A stretch of 64,000 bases of DNA from Annona cherimola (Eukaryota > Streptophyta > Magnoliopsida > Magnoliales > Annonaceae), in the NCBI GenBank assembly GCA_030490835.1, contig CM059971.1, positions 36,070,012 through 36,134,011 on the forward strand. Direction: 5' to 3'. The notes below the pieces were generated by a model that did not search any database, had not been told where the DNA came from, and saw only the letters and a list, made by a program, of their open reading frames with translations. Positions 23,211-33,786 of the stretch are shown here, piece after piece (the stretch's first letter is position 1; each line of letters begins with the position of its first letter). The position numbers and the translations under genes were made by a program.

Positions 23211-24520
23211 TAGTCCCAAGTTTATGGCAAAATCCAAGAGGGGAGGAGTGAATTGGGTTCTTGAAAATTTTTTTCGTAATTAGAAGCTTAATTCCTTATA
23301 AGTTTAATCTCCTTGATGAAACATGCTATGAGATGAAATGAAAGGGTACAAATGAAATATAAAATGCAAGCAATCAAACCACATAAGAAATAATAATATA
23401 TAGTAGTTTGGGCAACCTTTCCTACTCTACTCTTCCAAGCAACACCCATTGTGTCTTGGGTTCTACGATTATATATTCAATACAATCTAGAGCACCCACT
23501 CTCTTCTATATTCTATCTCTAGGGGGCATATACAATAATCACTTGTTGGTGAGACCAACTCCAATCAACCAAGTCTAATATGTTGGTGAGACAAACTCAA
23601 ACCAATCAAGGAAAACCTGTTAGTGAGATAAACTCAAACCAACTTCTTATTTTGCTTTTTTTTTTAATTCGGTCTCCAACACCGATCCAAGGCAACAACC
23701 CAAAATGAAGTAGATAAAAGAAAATTTAGACTTTACAACATGTAATAAATCAGCTCCGGAAGCTCCTTGTTATGTGAAGAAGATGATCTTGTAAGCTCAC
23801 TTGAAGTACTAGCTCTTGAAGCTTCAATAGTTATTCAAATGATTTCAACACTCTTGAATAATGGAAGGTGTAAGCTCATCTTGTGTTTCCTTTTTCTTTT
23901 ATTATTCTCTTATTGTTCACGTTCATACTTCAATAATATTTATAGAGGAAAAAAGATCTAGTCGTTGGAGTGGAAGTTGACGTGCGTTCAATACTCCAAC
24001 GTTCGAATTTTCGACTATTATAGGTTGAAGTCGCAAGTGGAGTCAACTTGGGATGGGTGAAGTCGACTTGGATTGCGACTTCACTTTGTTAAAACTTGTT
24101 GTCCAAAATTTTACCTTCGCAAGTGAAGTCAACTTGGGTTGAGACTCCACCCAAGTCGCAAGTGAAGTCGACTTGGGTTGGGACTTCACTTTGCTGTTTG
24201 TCTGAAGTTACAGGTGAATCGACTTGGCTATGAGACTTCACCCAAGTCGCAAGTGAAATCGACTTGTGCTGAGACTTCACTTTGTTGAACTTGCTATTCA
24301 TGAACTTGAGCTCTTGAAACTTAAATTATTTCACATTTTTATTTTCATATATATAATTGGATACAAAATATCTGAGCACACTTAGACAAATTCATTAGAA
24401 CAATTTTAATGATATTTCAATTATTTCTTAATCACTAAAATTAAATTAATATTTCTTAAAACAAGCATATAATCAACACCTTTCTCATATAATTTATTAA
24501 TTTTGCATTATTAAATCTTA
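23211..24520. repeat. Repeat R1, probable LTR-like sequence, copy 1
   Basis: It begins near AGTCCCAAGTTTATGGCAAA and continues with GGAGGAGTGAATTGGGTT, a TGTGTCTTGGGTT region and GTTGGTGAGA-type repeats. The same landmarks in the same order recur at 24521-25275 (GGTCCCAATTTTGTGGCAAA, GAGTGAATTGGGTTGTT, TGTGTCTTGGGTTTC). The TGAATTGGGT signature is common in plant copia LTRs, so these are probably two LTR copies, one perhaps belonging to the copia remnant on the left. Boundaries are approximate. Confidence 0.55.
24020..24300. repeat. Degenerate palindromic minisatellite on AAGTCGACTT
   Basis: About six degenerate units alternate GCAAGTGAAGTCGACTTGGG and GAGACTTCACCCAAGTCG. The core AAGTCGACTT is its own reverse complement, and GTGAAGTC / GACTTCAC form larger inverted pairs, so each unit can fold. 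Related units recur at about 25195-25280, 36863-36990 and 37290-37330, tying the two sides of the Athila-like insertion together. Confidence 0.75.
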
Positions 24521-25280
24521 TTGGTCCCAATTTTGTGGCAAAGTCCAAAAGGAGATGAGTGAATTGGGTTGTTTTAAATTTCTTTCAGTATCTTAAACTT
24601 AACCCCTCATGAATTAAGTTTCCTTGAATGAAAGTGTATAGAGTAATAATAGTCTATACAAGAAATTATACTGGTTCGGGACAACCCTCCTTACTCAAAT
24701 CTTCTAAGAGCACACTATTGTGTCTTGGGTTTCACTATATCAACAACTATATAACTAGAACTCTTGCTTTCTTCTAGATTATAGCTCTAGGGGGCCTTTC
24801 CAATCACACCACAAGTAGACGGTGAATCACGCTCCAACCATTCACTATTTGTCTTTACTTGGCCTTGTCTCCAACACCAAGCCAAGTAGAACTATAAAAA
24901 AATAGATTAAAAGAAGGTTCTACACATTATAGATTGTGTAGAGAGCGTTTGGCATAGAGAAGAACTTATTCATGTTTGAGATTGATGAGAAACTTTAGCA
25001 CTTGCAATGAATGTTGCAGTTCTTCTTTTTGAGTACTTATTGATCTCTTAATTGCTTATAAGTAGGAAGGTGAGGACTCAATGAATGATCTAGCTAACCT
25101 TACCTATTCCACTTGACGTGTCTTAAATGATGGAGGAGTAATTTCAAATGCTAGAAGGTAGGTGATGCACATTAAATATGTCAACATTCAAATTTTCCAA
25201 CCGTTGAGATCCATGTCTCATATGGAGTCAATTGGGGTGCGACTTCACCCAAGTCGCAAATTGAAGTCTCCTTGTATTGC
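24521..25280. repeat. Repeat R2, copy 2 of R1, left part
   Basis: Same landmarks as R1, in the same orientation, diverged. It is cut at 25281 by the Athila-like element and resumes at 36858 or 36863 with a palindromic unit. The last five bases, ATTGC (25276-25280), are the target duplication. Confidence 0.6.
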
Positions 25281-25499
25281 TGATAATTGGAATTTGGTAA
25301 CATATTTTGTGGACATTTTATACCAATTTGGTGGGTAATTAATTGAAATTAATATAAAATTCGGTTTAAAATGTGATTTTACGACTTTTGGGTATTAAAT
25401 ATTAATTTCAAGCAATTTAAACAATTTTTATAATCTTTTGGCTTGAAATTACATTTGATTTGTTGCCATAAAATTAAATGGGTTTGAAATAATTTTATA

Positions 25500-26900
25500 A
25501 TGATTTAAATATTTTTTATGCAGGAAAAACAAATTACACCAAGTGGGTCCCATATGGAAATCAAATCATGCAAAAATCCAAATCATCCATTTCATCATCG
25601 GCCAATCAATGCAGCCCATCCAGTCATCCATTTTGGTTGCAAGATCAAACTGTCCATTTAATTCTAGCATTTGATCATCCATGTCCATTCACCATGCAGC
25701 AACATTCACATGATCAGAGAAATTCAAATTCATCATGACCGCCCAAGCTGATCCATCCATGTGCCCATCCAGATTTTTTAAAATATCAAGTCATCCAAAG
25801 CATAGAAATTTACGTGATCATGGACCCCATAAATCAGCAAGAGCAGATCACGTGATCATACGCACTATCACCAAGCTATCCACGTCCATAAATTTAGCAA
25901 TATCAAATGCAGCTGATATTTTTTTATTGAGATGGCCCCTCAAATCAAGCAAGCTGTCTAATACTGCACTCATTTATGCAGCCTAGCAAATTCACATGTC
26001 GCCCATGCATGGACCCCACCAAGATCAGTTGCTAAAATTCCAGCTGTCCACACCGTCAATAAAATGCTACCGTCTAATTATTTCACTGCTGTCCATTTAA
26101 TTTCAGCAAATTCACGTGACCAGAATTTCATCTTCTGCACATGTATGGCCCACCAAATCAATGCAGCAACAACCAAAAGCACCAGTCGTCCACATTCCAT
26201 AGTTGATTCAAGTGAATAATCAGCAACCCATTTAATCCTCTTGTCATTCGTGTGATTCACAACTGCTCATTAATTGAGTGGACCCCAGCAGTAAGAGCAG
26301 ATCATGTGACCATGAGCACCATCAACCAAAGCTCTCCATCATCCATTAAATCCAACATCCATCCATTCAAATTTTGTTCAGAAATCACGTGAAATAAAAT
26401 GTCCAATAAATCTACTGCTCACACCGTCTAGCAAAAATCTCCAACCGTCCATCATGTAGCTGCTCATTAATTCATGAAATGGACCCCATGTTCATAAATC
26501 AAGCAGCAGTAGCAGCAGCTCATTGATGGACCCCAACACCATATTCACGTGATCATCTGCCCATGCCACCTATTAAATGTCTAGCAATGCAACACTAAGC
26601 AGCAATAACGTGAAATACAGCAGCCCATCATCACTGTCCATGCAAGCACCATTAACATGATCAGCATCAAGCATGCTCATTTGTGGCCCACAAATAAAAC
26701 CAACTGCCAGAAAATCAGCATCCAAAGGAACATAAAGCTACTGTCCATTTCATGTGATCAATATTATGCATAGCTGCCAATTTTTTTCCATCATCCAGAT
26801 CATACATCCAGCCGTGAACCATCCATTAATTGCATAAATTCAGTTGTCTAAGCTCAAATGTGAGGCCCACCAGAAACTCACGTGACCAAGATGCCCAATT
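25500..26900. promoter_or_regulatory. G-box-rich U3 region
   Basis: CACGTG or one-base variants followed by A and often TCA occur repeatedly: 25812, 25849, 26113, 26386, 26546, 26879 and others. One is a perfect 12-bp palindrome GATCACGTGATC (25846-25857). CACGTG is the G-box bound by plant bZIP and bHLH factors. Several copies persist in the 3' LTR (for example 33294-33299). A regulatory role is inferred from density only. Confidence 0.45.
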
Positions 26901-27023
26901 AATTTTCCATGATGCATAGATGAACAACTAGAAATTGAGCAAGCCATGGACTTCACCAGCAACAATGTCCATCATGTGAGCACATAAAGATTCAGCAGCC
27001 ATGGACCCCACATAACAGACAGC

Positions 27024-27030
27024 TATAAAA
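27024..27030 (+). promoter_or_regulatory. TATA box of the 5' LTR
   Basis: TATAAAA followed by a purine-rich leader; the same TATAAAA is kept in the 3' LTR at 34024-34030. Confidence 0.6.
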
Positions 27031-28151
27031 GGAGAGCTCAAGGGGAGATTTTGAAAAGATAGAGAATTTTGATGAGAGCAGAAAATTCTACCAGAGCAGA
27101 ATAAAAATATATCATCAGAATATTCTACGAAGAGTTTCGCAGCAAAAAAATTCCAAGGAGCAAGCAACAAAAAATCCTTACAAGGATGCCACTGCAGAAT
27201 TTTTTTAGCAGAGATTTTAGGAGAAAATTAGAGCATAATTTTGCGAGAGAAAGAGAGAGAGAGCAAGGTGGAAAGCACGGGAAAAAAGGCGGACCGGCAA
27301 GTTGCGTTGAGCGGACAACACACCATCGGGGCTTCAAACCAATGAGCTTTTCTATCTTTTCCCTTTTTAATTTTAATTATCATTTTTAAGATGGATTGTA
27401 ATTTTAATTTTATTTTGAACTTAAACATGCTTGGCTAAATCTTAAATCTAGGGTTTAGGACGTAGCATGCGTACAATGCAACGTGGTGTGGATTTTTAAT
27501 TCATTTATTATGGATGTTATTGTTAATTTAATATCTTGTGATTTTTATGCTTGCTATGTACATGGGCCCGTACTTTGGCACAATTCTATGTATTAGGTGA
27601 TGGAATCGAGAGGTGGAAGCCTAATATACGATAATTAAGATATTAAACTTGAAAATCTAAGACCATGAGAATAGGCATGATAACCTTGAGGAATTCCATG
27701 AACAAACCACAGAACTTAATGGATTCTAATTAACTTAATCCCATGAGAATAGGTAGTTAAGAAAATTAGGGTACGCTTTGTAGGTTTCGAGAGAAGGTGC
27801 AAGGATAAATTAGGGTTTGTTCTTCTTTAACAAACAATATCCAAATTAAATAATTATACTACTACCTGTTGCAAAAGACGCATGTGAAATCCTAAACTCT
27901 AGATACTCGCACTCTCATTTTCTCTACTCATTTTAATTTACAATTTTCTTTTCCCATTTCATTTATTTCCTTTCCCTTTTATTTACTGTATTTTCTCCCC
28001 ACTTTTCTATTTTATTTGCTATATTTTTCTCCATATCCGACACAAAAGTGTTTAAAAGCAAAATTTATAGTCCTGAATTCCCTGTGGATCGATAATTTAT
28101 ATACTACAATCTAAACTTGTGCACTTGCGGTGAGATCGTGAATAAGTATTT

Positions 28152-28167
28152 TGGCGCCGTTGCCGGG
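28152..28167 (+). other. Primer-binding site, tRNA-Asp type
   Basis: TGGCGCCGTTGCCGGG is complementary to the 3' end of plant tRNA-Asp (CCCGGCAACGGCGCCA). It starts 8 bp after the LTR end. This primer is usual for Athila elements. Confidence 0.9.
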
Positions 28168-28251
28168 AAATTCGGCGTTACTTTAAATTTTTTTTTAGAT
28201 ACTTTCTTTATTTTTATTCATTTTTATTGTTATAAATTAGCTAGTTAATCT

Positions 28252-29223
28252 TTGTATGCACCCACATACCCTAACTTTGCAAAACAACTAGTTGAAAAAC
28301 TTTTTGTTGCTGACACCGAGATTGAACGTTCTCTTAGGAGAAGAATTCGTGACTACAGGCAGCAAAAATTTCCTGAAGACACCATGGCGGAAAGCAACAA
28401 TCCAAACCCACCACATCAAGAGCAGGTGGAAGGCCAGGCCGAGAACAACGCTCCTCCAAGAAGGATGACACTTAGCAATCGGAACCGCTCGAACTCTCAT
28501 AGATTCCAATCATGCATAGTTGAACCAGAGATTGATGGAAGAAATTTTGAACTAAATCCCAGTCTCATTCGGAAGGTTCAACAGGTCCAATTTGCAGGAC
28601 TTCCCTCTAAAAACCAAACTGTACACATCACTAAATTTTTGCAATTGTGCAACACGATCAGGGTGCAAAACATTCCACGCGAGGTAATTCATCTGCAGCT
28701 TTTCCCATTTTCTCTTCGAGATAGGACAAGTGAATGGTTCTATTCGATACCGCCCGACACTTTCAACACATGGGATGAGCTTTCTACTGCATTCTTGGAA
28801 AAAATCTTTCCACCAAATAAAACCAGAAAAATCAGAGACGAGATCAATCAGTTCATCCAAAAAGATGGCAAAGCCTTATATGATGCGTAGGAGAGGATGA
28901 AAGATCTACAGCGCAAGTGTCCTCATCATGGTATTTTTCAAGGAGATATTATTGAAAACTTTTTCAATGGACTCGATCGACCTAGCCGAAGCACCGTCAA
29001 TTCAACCGCTGGTAGCCGATTCATGCGACTCATTGACGAGGAGGCCCTCAAACTCCTCGATGACTTAGCTCTTTATGATTCTCAGTACGGTGATGTCCGA
29101 GGAATCTCTCGGCTAGGAAATGTATATGATATCGAATCCATACATGCTATACATGATAAACTTGATAAAATTTTGCAGCAAAAGAAGCAGGAATCCAAGG
29201 ACCAAAATGCATCTTCTTCTTGA
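28252..29223 (+). pseudogene. Athila-type gag, one in-frame stop
   Basis: An open frame from 28252 meets TAG at 28888-28890 and continues in frame to 29223. The first Met in good context is at 28384, but the upstream part with Glu-Ile-Glu-Arg-Ser-Leu-Arg is also typical of Athila gag and may be translated. Around the stop the family reads Ala-Trp-Glu-Arg; here it is Ala-stop-Glu-Arg, so TGG became TAG. Downstream, Arg-Lys-Cys-Pro-His-His-Gly and the Phe-x-Asn-Gly-Leu stretch are diagnostic. The product would be the capsid of the virus-like particle. A second stop (TGA, 29221-29223) separates it from the zinc knuckle. Confidence 0.88.
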
Positions 29224-29945
29224 CACATATCATGTGAAATCTGTGGAGCTTCACACTACATAACTGAGTGTAGTTTTTCCATTAAAGACACCACAGGCGA
29301 GCAAGGTAATGCAATCAACAACCAGTATGATACTCGCACATATGGTAACCCTTACTCTAATACTTACAACCCTGGAAGGAGGAATCACCCTAATTTCTCT
29401 TGGCCAAACCGGTCAAACACCCAAAATTTTTCTCAAAATAATAAGCCACCTGGTTTCCTTAGAAAACCACTGTACCATCCTTCATATCCAACCCAACAAG
29501 CCTTACCTGCACCACCTCAAGCACAACCCACTGAGTCCATGCTCGAAAATATCATTCTAATGCTCAAGAAAAATGATGAAAGAATGGACAAATGCAAACC
29601 CACATCAAGTTGCTTGAAAATCAAATTGCTGAGAATGCCACAGCCTCATCCCAAAGAAACCAGGGCAAACTCCCTGGCCAACCTTAAGTAAATCCTAGGG
29701 AGCAGGTGTAGTCGGTTACCTTTCAGAGTGGAAAGTAGCTCAACCCACCTCAAATGGTCACAGAAAAGGATGTCGAGCAGGAAAAGAAGCAAGAAGATGA
29801 GCCACAACCAGAACTAGTGGTGGAAAAGCCATATGTACCACCACCTCCTTACCAGCTTCCTCTCCCCTTCTACAAAGGCAATGACTGGCTAAGCTCCAAA
29901 AGCAGTTCGAGAAGTTTGTTTCTACTCTCAAGAACCTGTCAATAA
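29224..29945 (+). pseudogene. Gag zinc knuckle and gag-protease linker, frameshifted
   Basis: Immediately after the TGA the frame reads Cys-Glu-Ile-Cys-Gly-Ala-Ser-His then Cys five residues on, a CX2CX3HX4C knuckle as in Athila gags. An Asn-Pro-Tyr-Ser-Asn-Thr-Tyr-Asn-Pro stretch and Asn-His-Pro-Asn-Phe-Ser-Trp follow. The reading frame then shifts near 29600, and further stops appear near 29690 and 29710. The part at 29754-29945 has the usual charged linker with poly-Pro (Val-Pro-Pro-Pro-Pro-Tyr). Confidence 0.75.
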
Positions 29946-29947
29946 AT

Positions 29948-30346
29948 GTGCCTTTCATTGACATGCTTTCCCAAATGCCAGCTTATGCAAAATTCCTCAA
30001 GGACATGCTATCCAACAAAAGAAAACTCGAGGAGTACGGAACCATTTCACTCACTGAGGAGTGCAGTACTATTTTGCAGAACAAGTTACCTGAGAAGCTA
30101 AAGGACCCTGGAAGCTTCTCTATTCCATGTACTCTTGGGAATGTCCAAATCAGCAAAGCACTATGTGATCTTGGAGCCAGTGTAAGTTTGATCCCACTCT
30201 CCATCTGTAAAAAGCTGAACATGGGTGATCCAAAACCAATGTCTATGTCGCTCCAACTGGCCGACCGATCAATCAAATTTCCAGTTGGCATCCTTGAAGA
30301 CATTCCCTTGAAGGTCAGCAAATTGTTCATTTCAGTCGCTTTGTAG
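29948..30346 (+). pseudogene. Athila aspartic protease region
   Basis: The frame has Met-Pro-x-Tyr-Ala-Lys-Phe-Leu-Lys, then Thr-Glu-Glu-Cys-Ser, Asn-Lys-Leu-Pro and Asp-Pro-Gly-Ser-Phe, and the active-site loop Cys-Asp-Leu-Gly-Ala-Ser. Asp-Leu-Gly-Ala-Ser is the Athila form of the retropepsin Asp-Thr/Ser-Gly. The frame is lost near 30336 and resumes in another frame at 30343, before the Val-Leu-Asp-Met of the next segment. Confidence 0.8.
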
Positions 30347-31618
30347 TCCTTGACATGGAGGAGGATCGCCAAATCCCAATCATTCTCAGACAACCTTTCT
30401 TAGCCACTGTTGGAGCCATCATAGAAGTTAAGAATGGTCGACTCTCACTGACAGTTGGAGATGAAATGGTCGAATTTAACCTTTCTGAGGCAACAAAGCA
30501 CCTATCAATCGATAACTCTTGCCTGCGGGTCGACGTCATCAACCATTTGCCAATCGAAGAAAAGGATTACCCGATAGAGGTATATATTATTCAGAGTGCA
30601 ACTGTTGAAAATGGTAGCTCTGAACTATCTACTTGTGCAACTCTCTTAAATGGAACCCCTTTTATCTCACCTGCTTCGTATTCATCTCTTAGGAAGCTGG
30701 ATATAGACTTTAGTTCCTTTCCCTCGACAAAAACAAAGGAAGAAGTGCCAAAGGTAGAACTCAAAATTTTTCCTAAAAATCTCAAGTATGCATTTCTTGG
30801 CCCAAACGATACCTATCCAGTCATAATCAACGCAAATCTTTTCGAATCCCAATCTGATAAACTATTAACTGTACTACGAAGACATAGGAAGGCAATTGGC
30901 TACTGCATTAATGACCTACCTGGTATTAGTCCTTCTCTATGCATACACAAAATTCTAATGGAGGAAAATTATAAGACAAGCATTGAACCTCAAAGGCGTT
31001 TGAATCCAAATATGAAAGAAGTGGTGAAAAAGGAAATTTTAAAACTTCTTGATGTCGGAATCATCTACCCTATTTCTGATAGCAGTTGGTAAGCCCAATA
31101 CATGTTGTACCAAAGAAAGGCGGTATGACTGTCGTGAAAAATAATAAAAATGAACTTATACCCACGGGACAGTCACAGGTTGGCAAATGTGCATCGATTA
31201 TAGCAAATTAAATATTGCCACCCAAAAAGATCATTTTCCTTTGCCTTTTATTGATCAAATGCTTGAACGACTTGTCAATCACTCTTACTTCTGCTGTTTG
31301 GATGGTTACTCTGGCTACTTTCAAATTCTTATTCGCCTACAGGATCAAGAGAAAACCACTTTCACCTGTCCATTGGTACTTTTGCATACAGACGCATGCC
31401 TTTCGGCCTTTGTAATGCACCTGCCACTTTTCAACGATGCATGATGGTCATATTTTCTGATTACATTGAAAACATAATGGAGGTATTTATGGATGATTTT
31501 TCTATTTATGGCACTACATTTGAATCATGCTTATCTAACCTATCTAAGGTTTTACAGAGATGCGAAGAAACCAATCTGGTGTTGAATTGAGAAAAATGTC
31601 ATTTCATAGTATAGGAAG
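30343..31618 (+). pseudogene. Athila reverse transcriptase with two frameshifts
   Basis: The protease-RT connection (30355-31092) ends in Ile-Ile-Tyr-Pro-Ile-Ser-Asp-Ser-Ser-Trp. One base is lost just after this Trp (about 31092) and another near 31168 (before the Thr-Val-Thr-Gly-Trp of the family). The core resumes at 31187 with Cys-Ile-Asp-Tyr and His-Phe-Pro-Leu-Pro-Phe-Ile-Asp-Gln-Met-Leu. A further shift near 31390 leads to Pro-Phe-Gly-Leu-Cys-Asn-Ala-Pro-Ala-Thr-Phe and Phe-Met-Asp-Asp-Phe-Ser, so the catalytic Met-Asp-Asp is intact. A Trp codon is TGA at 31588-31590. Confidence 0.85.
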
Positions 31619-32260
31619 GAATTGTGTTAGGGCATTTAGTCTCAAGCAGAGGTATTGAGGTTGACCAAGCGAAAATAGAAGTCATTGAAAAATTACTGCC
31701 ACCCAATTCGGTCAAAGAAATTCAAAGTTTCCTGGGACATGTCGGTTTCTATTGACGTTTCATTAAAGATTTTTCTAAAATTGCTAAGCCACTGGCTAAC
31801 ATGCTAAATCAAGATGTAAAATTTAATTTTTCTGATGACTGTTTAAATTCATTTTGCAGGTTAAAAGAAGCTTTGACCACTGCCCCAATTATACAGCCGC
31901 CTGACTGAAGCCTACTATTTGAGATCATGTGCGATGCAAGTGACCATGCGGTTGGGGCAGTTTTGGGTCAACAGAAGGACAACAAGCCAGTGGTGATTTA
32001 TTATGCAAGCAAAACACTAGATGACGCTCAAGTCAACTATGCTACCACTGAAAAAGAATTATTAGCTGTTGTATTCCCTATTGATAAATTTTGTTCTTAT
32101 CTTGTAGGGTCAAAGGTGATTGTTTACACAGACTACACAGCCATTCGCTATCTAATTGCCAAGAAAGATGCTAAACCAAGGTTGATTCGCGGATTTTGCT
32201 ATTACAAGAATTTGACCTTGAAATCCAAGACAAAAAAGGCACAAAGAATGTGGTAGCTGA
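31619..32260 (+). pseudogene. RNase H and RT connection
   Basis: After an in-frame TAG at 31612-31614, the connection reads on in the same frame with TGA at 31753-31755 (family Arg) and 31906-31908 (family Trp). RNase H starts [14 protein letters not shown] and includes Thr-Glu-Lys-Glu-Leu-Leu-Ala-Val-Val. The usual Tyr-Thr-Asp-His reads Tyr-Thr-Asp-Tyr. The frame shifts again near 32190 into the integrase frame. Confidence 0.82.
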
Positions 32261-33263
32261 TCATCTGTCGAGACTACTATCAACTGAGAAAATTTATGAG
32301 CAAATTAACGATGAATTTCCCAATGAATCCCTGCTTGCACTTAAAGAAGCGTCAATGCCATGGTATAGAGACATTGTTAATTACTTGGTCTGTAAAGAAA
32401 TTCCATCCAATTTCAGCTATCAACAGAAAAAGAGATTCATAGCGGACGTGAAATACTACATATGGGAGGACCCATACCTTTACAAGAGATGCGGCGACAG
32501 TCTGATTCGCCGATGTGTACCAAACGAGGAAATCCAAAGTATTCTTTATCACTGTCATTCTTTACCATATGGTGGACACATGGGTCCCACCAAAACTACA
32601 GCAAAAGTCCTACAATCAAGTTTCTTCTGGCCCACTTTGTTCAAAGATGCTCGATCTTTTACACCAACCTGTGACAGGTGCAAAAGGACAAGAAACATTT
32701 CAAAGCAAAACGAGATGTCACTCACAAGCATTCTCGAGGTCGAACCATTCGATGTCTGGGGCTTGGATTTCATGGGACCTTTCCCATCCTCATTCAACAA
32801 CTAGTACATACTTCTGGTGGTTGATTACGTAATTAGATGGGTGGAGGCGATCGCTTCTCCAACAAATGACTCACGGGTGGTCGCCAAATTCTTAAAATAC
32901 AACATTTTTACCAGATTTGGTGTACCACGAGCAATCATAAGTAACGGAGGAAGCCACTTCTGTAACAAGCAAATAGAGTAACTGCTCAAGAAATATGGGG
33001 TCACACATAAAATCACCACCCCATACCACCCACGAACAAGTGGTCAGGTTGAAATCTCGAACCGCGAGATTAAACACATACTCGAGAAGACGGTGTCTCA
33101 ATCACGGCGAGATTGGTCAAGGCAACTCGATGATGCTTTTCGGGCATACCGCACTACATTCAAGACTCCGATCGGAACAACACCTTTCCGACTAATCTAT
33201 GGAAAATTAAGCCACTTGCCTGTAGAGCTGGAGCACAAAACATACTGGGCAATCAAGTTTTTA
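32196..33263 (+). pseudogene. Integrase, truncated by deletion
   Basis: One frame runs through the domain, interrupted by TAG at 32802-32804 and TAA near 32980. The Ala-Asp-His-Leu-Ser-Arg linker starts it. The zinc-binding part has His and Gly-Gly-His then Cys-Asp-Arg-Cys. The core has Gly-Leu-Asp-Phe-Met-Gly-Pro (first Asp), then Ile-Ile-Ser-Asn-Gly-Gly-Ser-His-Phe where the family has Ser-Asp-Gly-Gly (second catalytic Asp now Asn, codon 32943-32945), then Arg-Glu-Ile-Lys (third acid). The sequence ends at Trp-Ala-Ile-Lys-Phe-Leu (33263), where LTR sequence begins. Confidence 0.85.
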
Positions 33264-33284
33264 CAGCTCATTGATGGACCCCAA

Positions 33285-33786
33285 CACCATATTCACGTGA
33301 TCATCTTCCCATGCCACCTATTAAATGTCCAGCAATGCAACACTAAGCAGCAATCACATGAAATGCAGCAGCCCATCATCACTGTCCATGCAAGCACCAT
33401 TAACATGATCAACATCAAGCATGCTCATTTGTGGCCAACAAATAAAACCAACAGCCAGAAAATCAGCATCAAAAGGAACATAAATCTGCTGTCCATTTCA
33501 TGTGATCAATATTATGCATAGCTGCCAATTTTTTTCACCATATTCACATGATCATCTGCCCATGTCACCTATTAAATGTCCAGCAATGCAACACTAAGCA
33601 GCAATCATGTGAAATGTAGCAGCCCATCATCACTGTCCATGTAAGCACCATTAACATGATCAACATCAAGCATGCTCATTTGTGGCCCACAAATAAAACC
33701 AACGGCCAGAAAATCAACATCAAAAGGAACATAAATCTATTGTCCATTTCATGTGATCAATATTATGCATAGCTGCCAATTTTTTT
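33285..33786 (+). repeat. Tandem duplication of 251 bp inside the 3' LTR
   Basis: Both units begin CACCATATTCAC and end GCTGCCAATTTTTTTC. The 5' LTR has only one unit (about 26536-26788). The two units already differ at several positions, so the duplication is not recent. Confidence 0.85.

Larger units (their letters stand above)
25281..28144 (+). repeat. 5' LTR of the Athila-like element
   Basis: It begins TGATAATTGG and ends GAATA just before the primer site; the same end is found at 36857. A TATA box (TATAAAA, 27024-27030) is followed by a purine-rich leader, which fits U3/R. The U3 part (25500-26950) is packed with CCATC, CAGCA and CACGTG-type motifs. The short ORFs in it are not conserved in the 3' LTR and are not genes. 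Confidence 0.85.

Noticed and set aside
23560..23640. Repeated GTTGGTGAGA words as a CRISPR-like array
   Set aside because: Three imperfect words in a plant LTR-like repeat with no regular spacers. CRISPR arrays are not expected in plant nuclear DNA.
23104..24520. Repeat R1 as the proven 5' LTR of the copia remnant
   Set aside because: Position and style fit, but I found no primer-binding site and no matching LTR on the other side.
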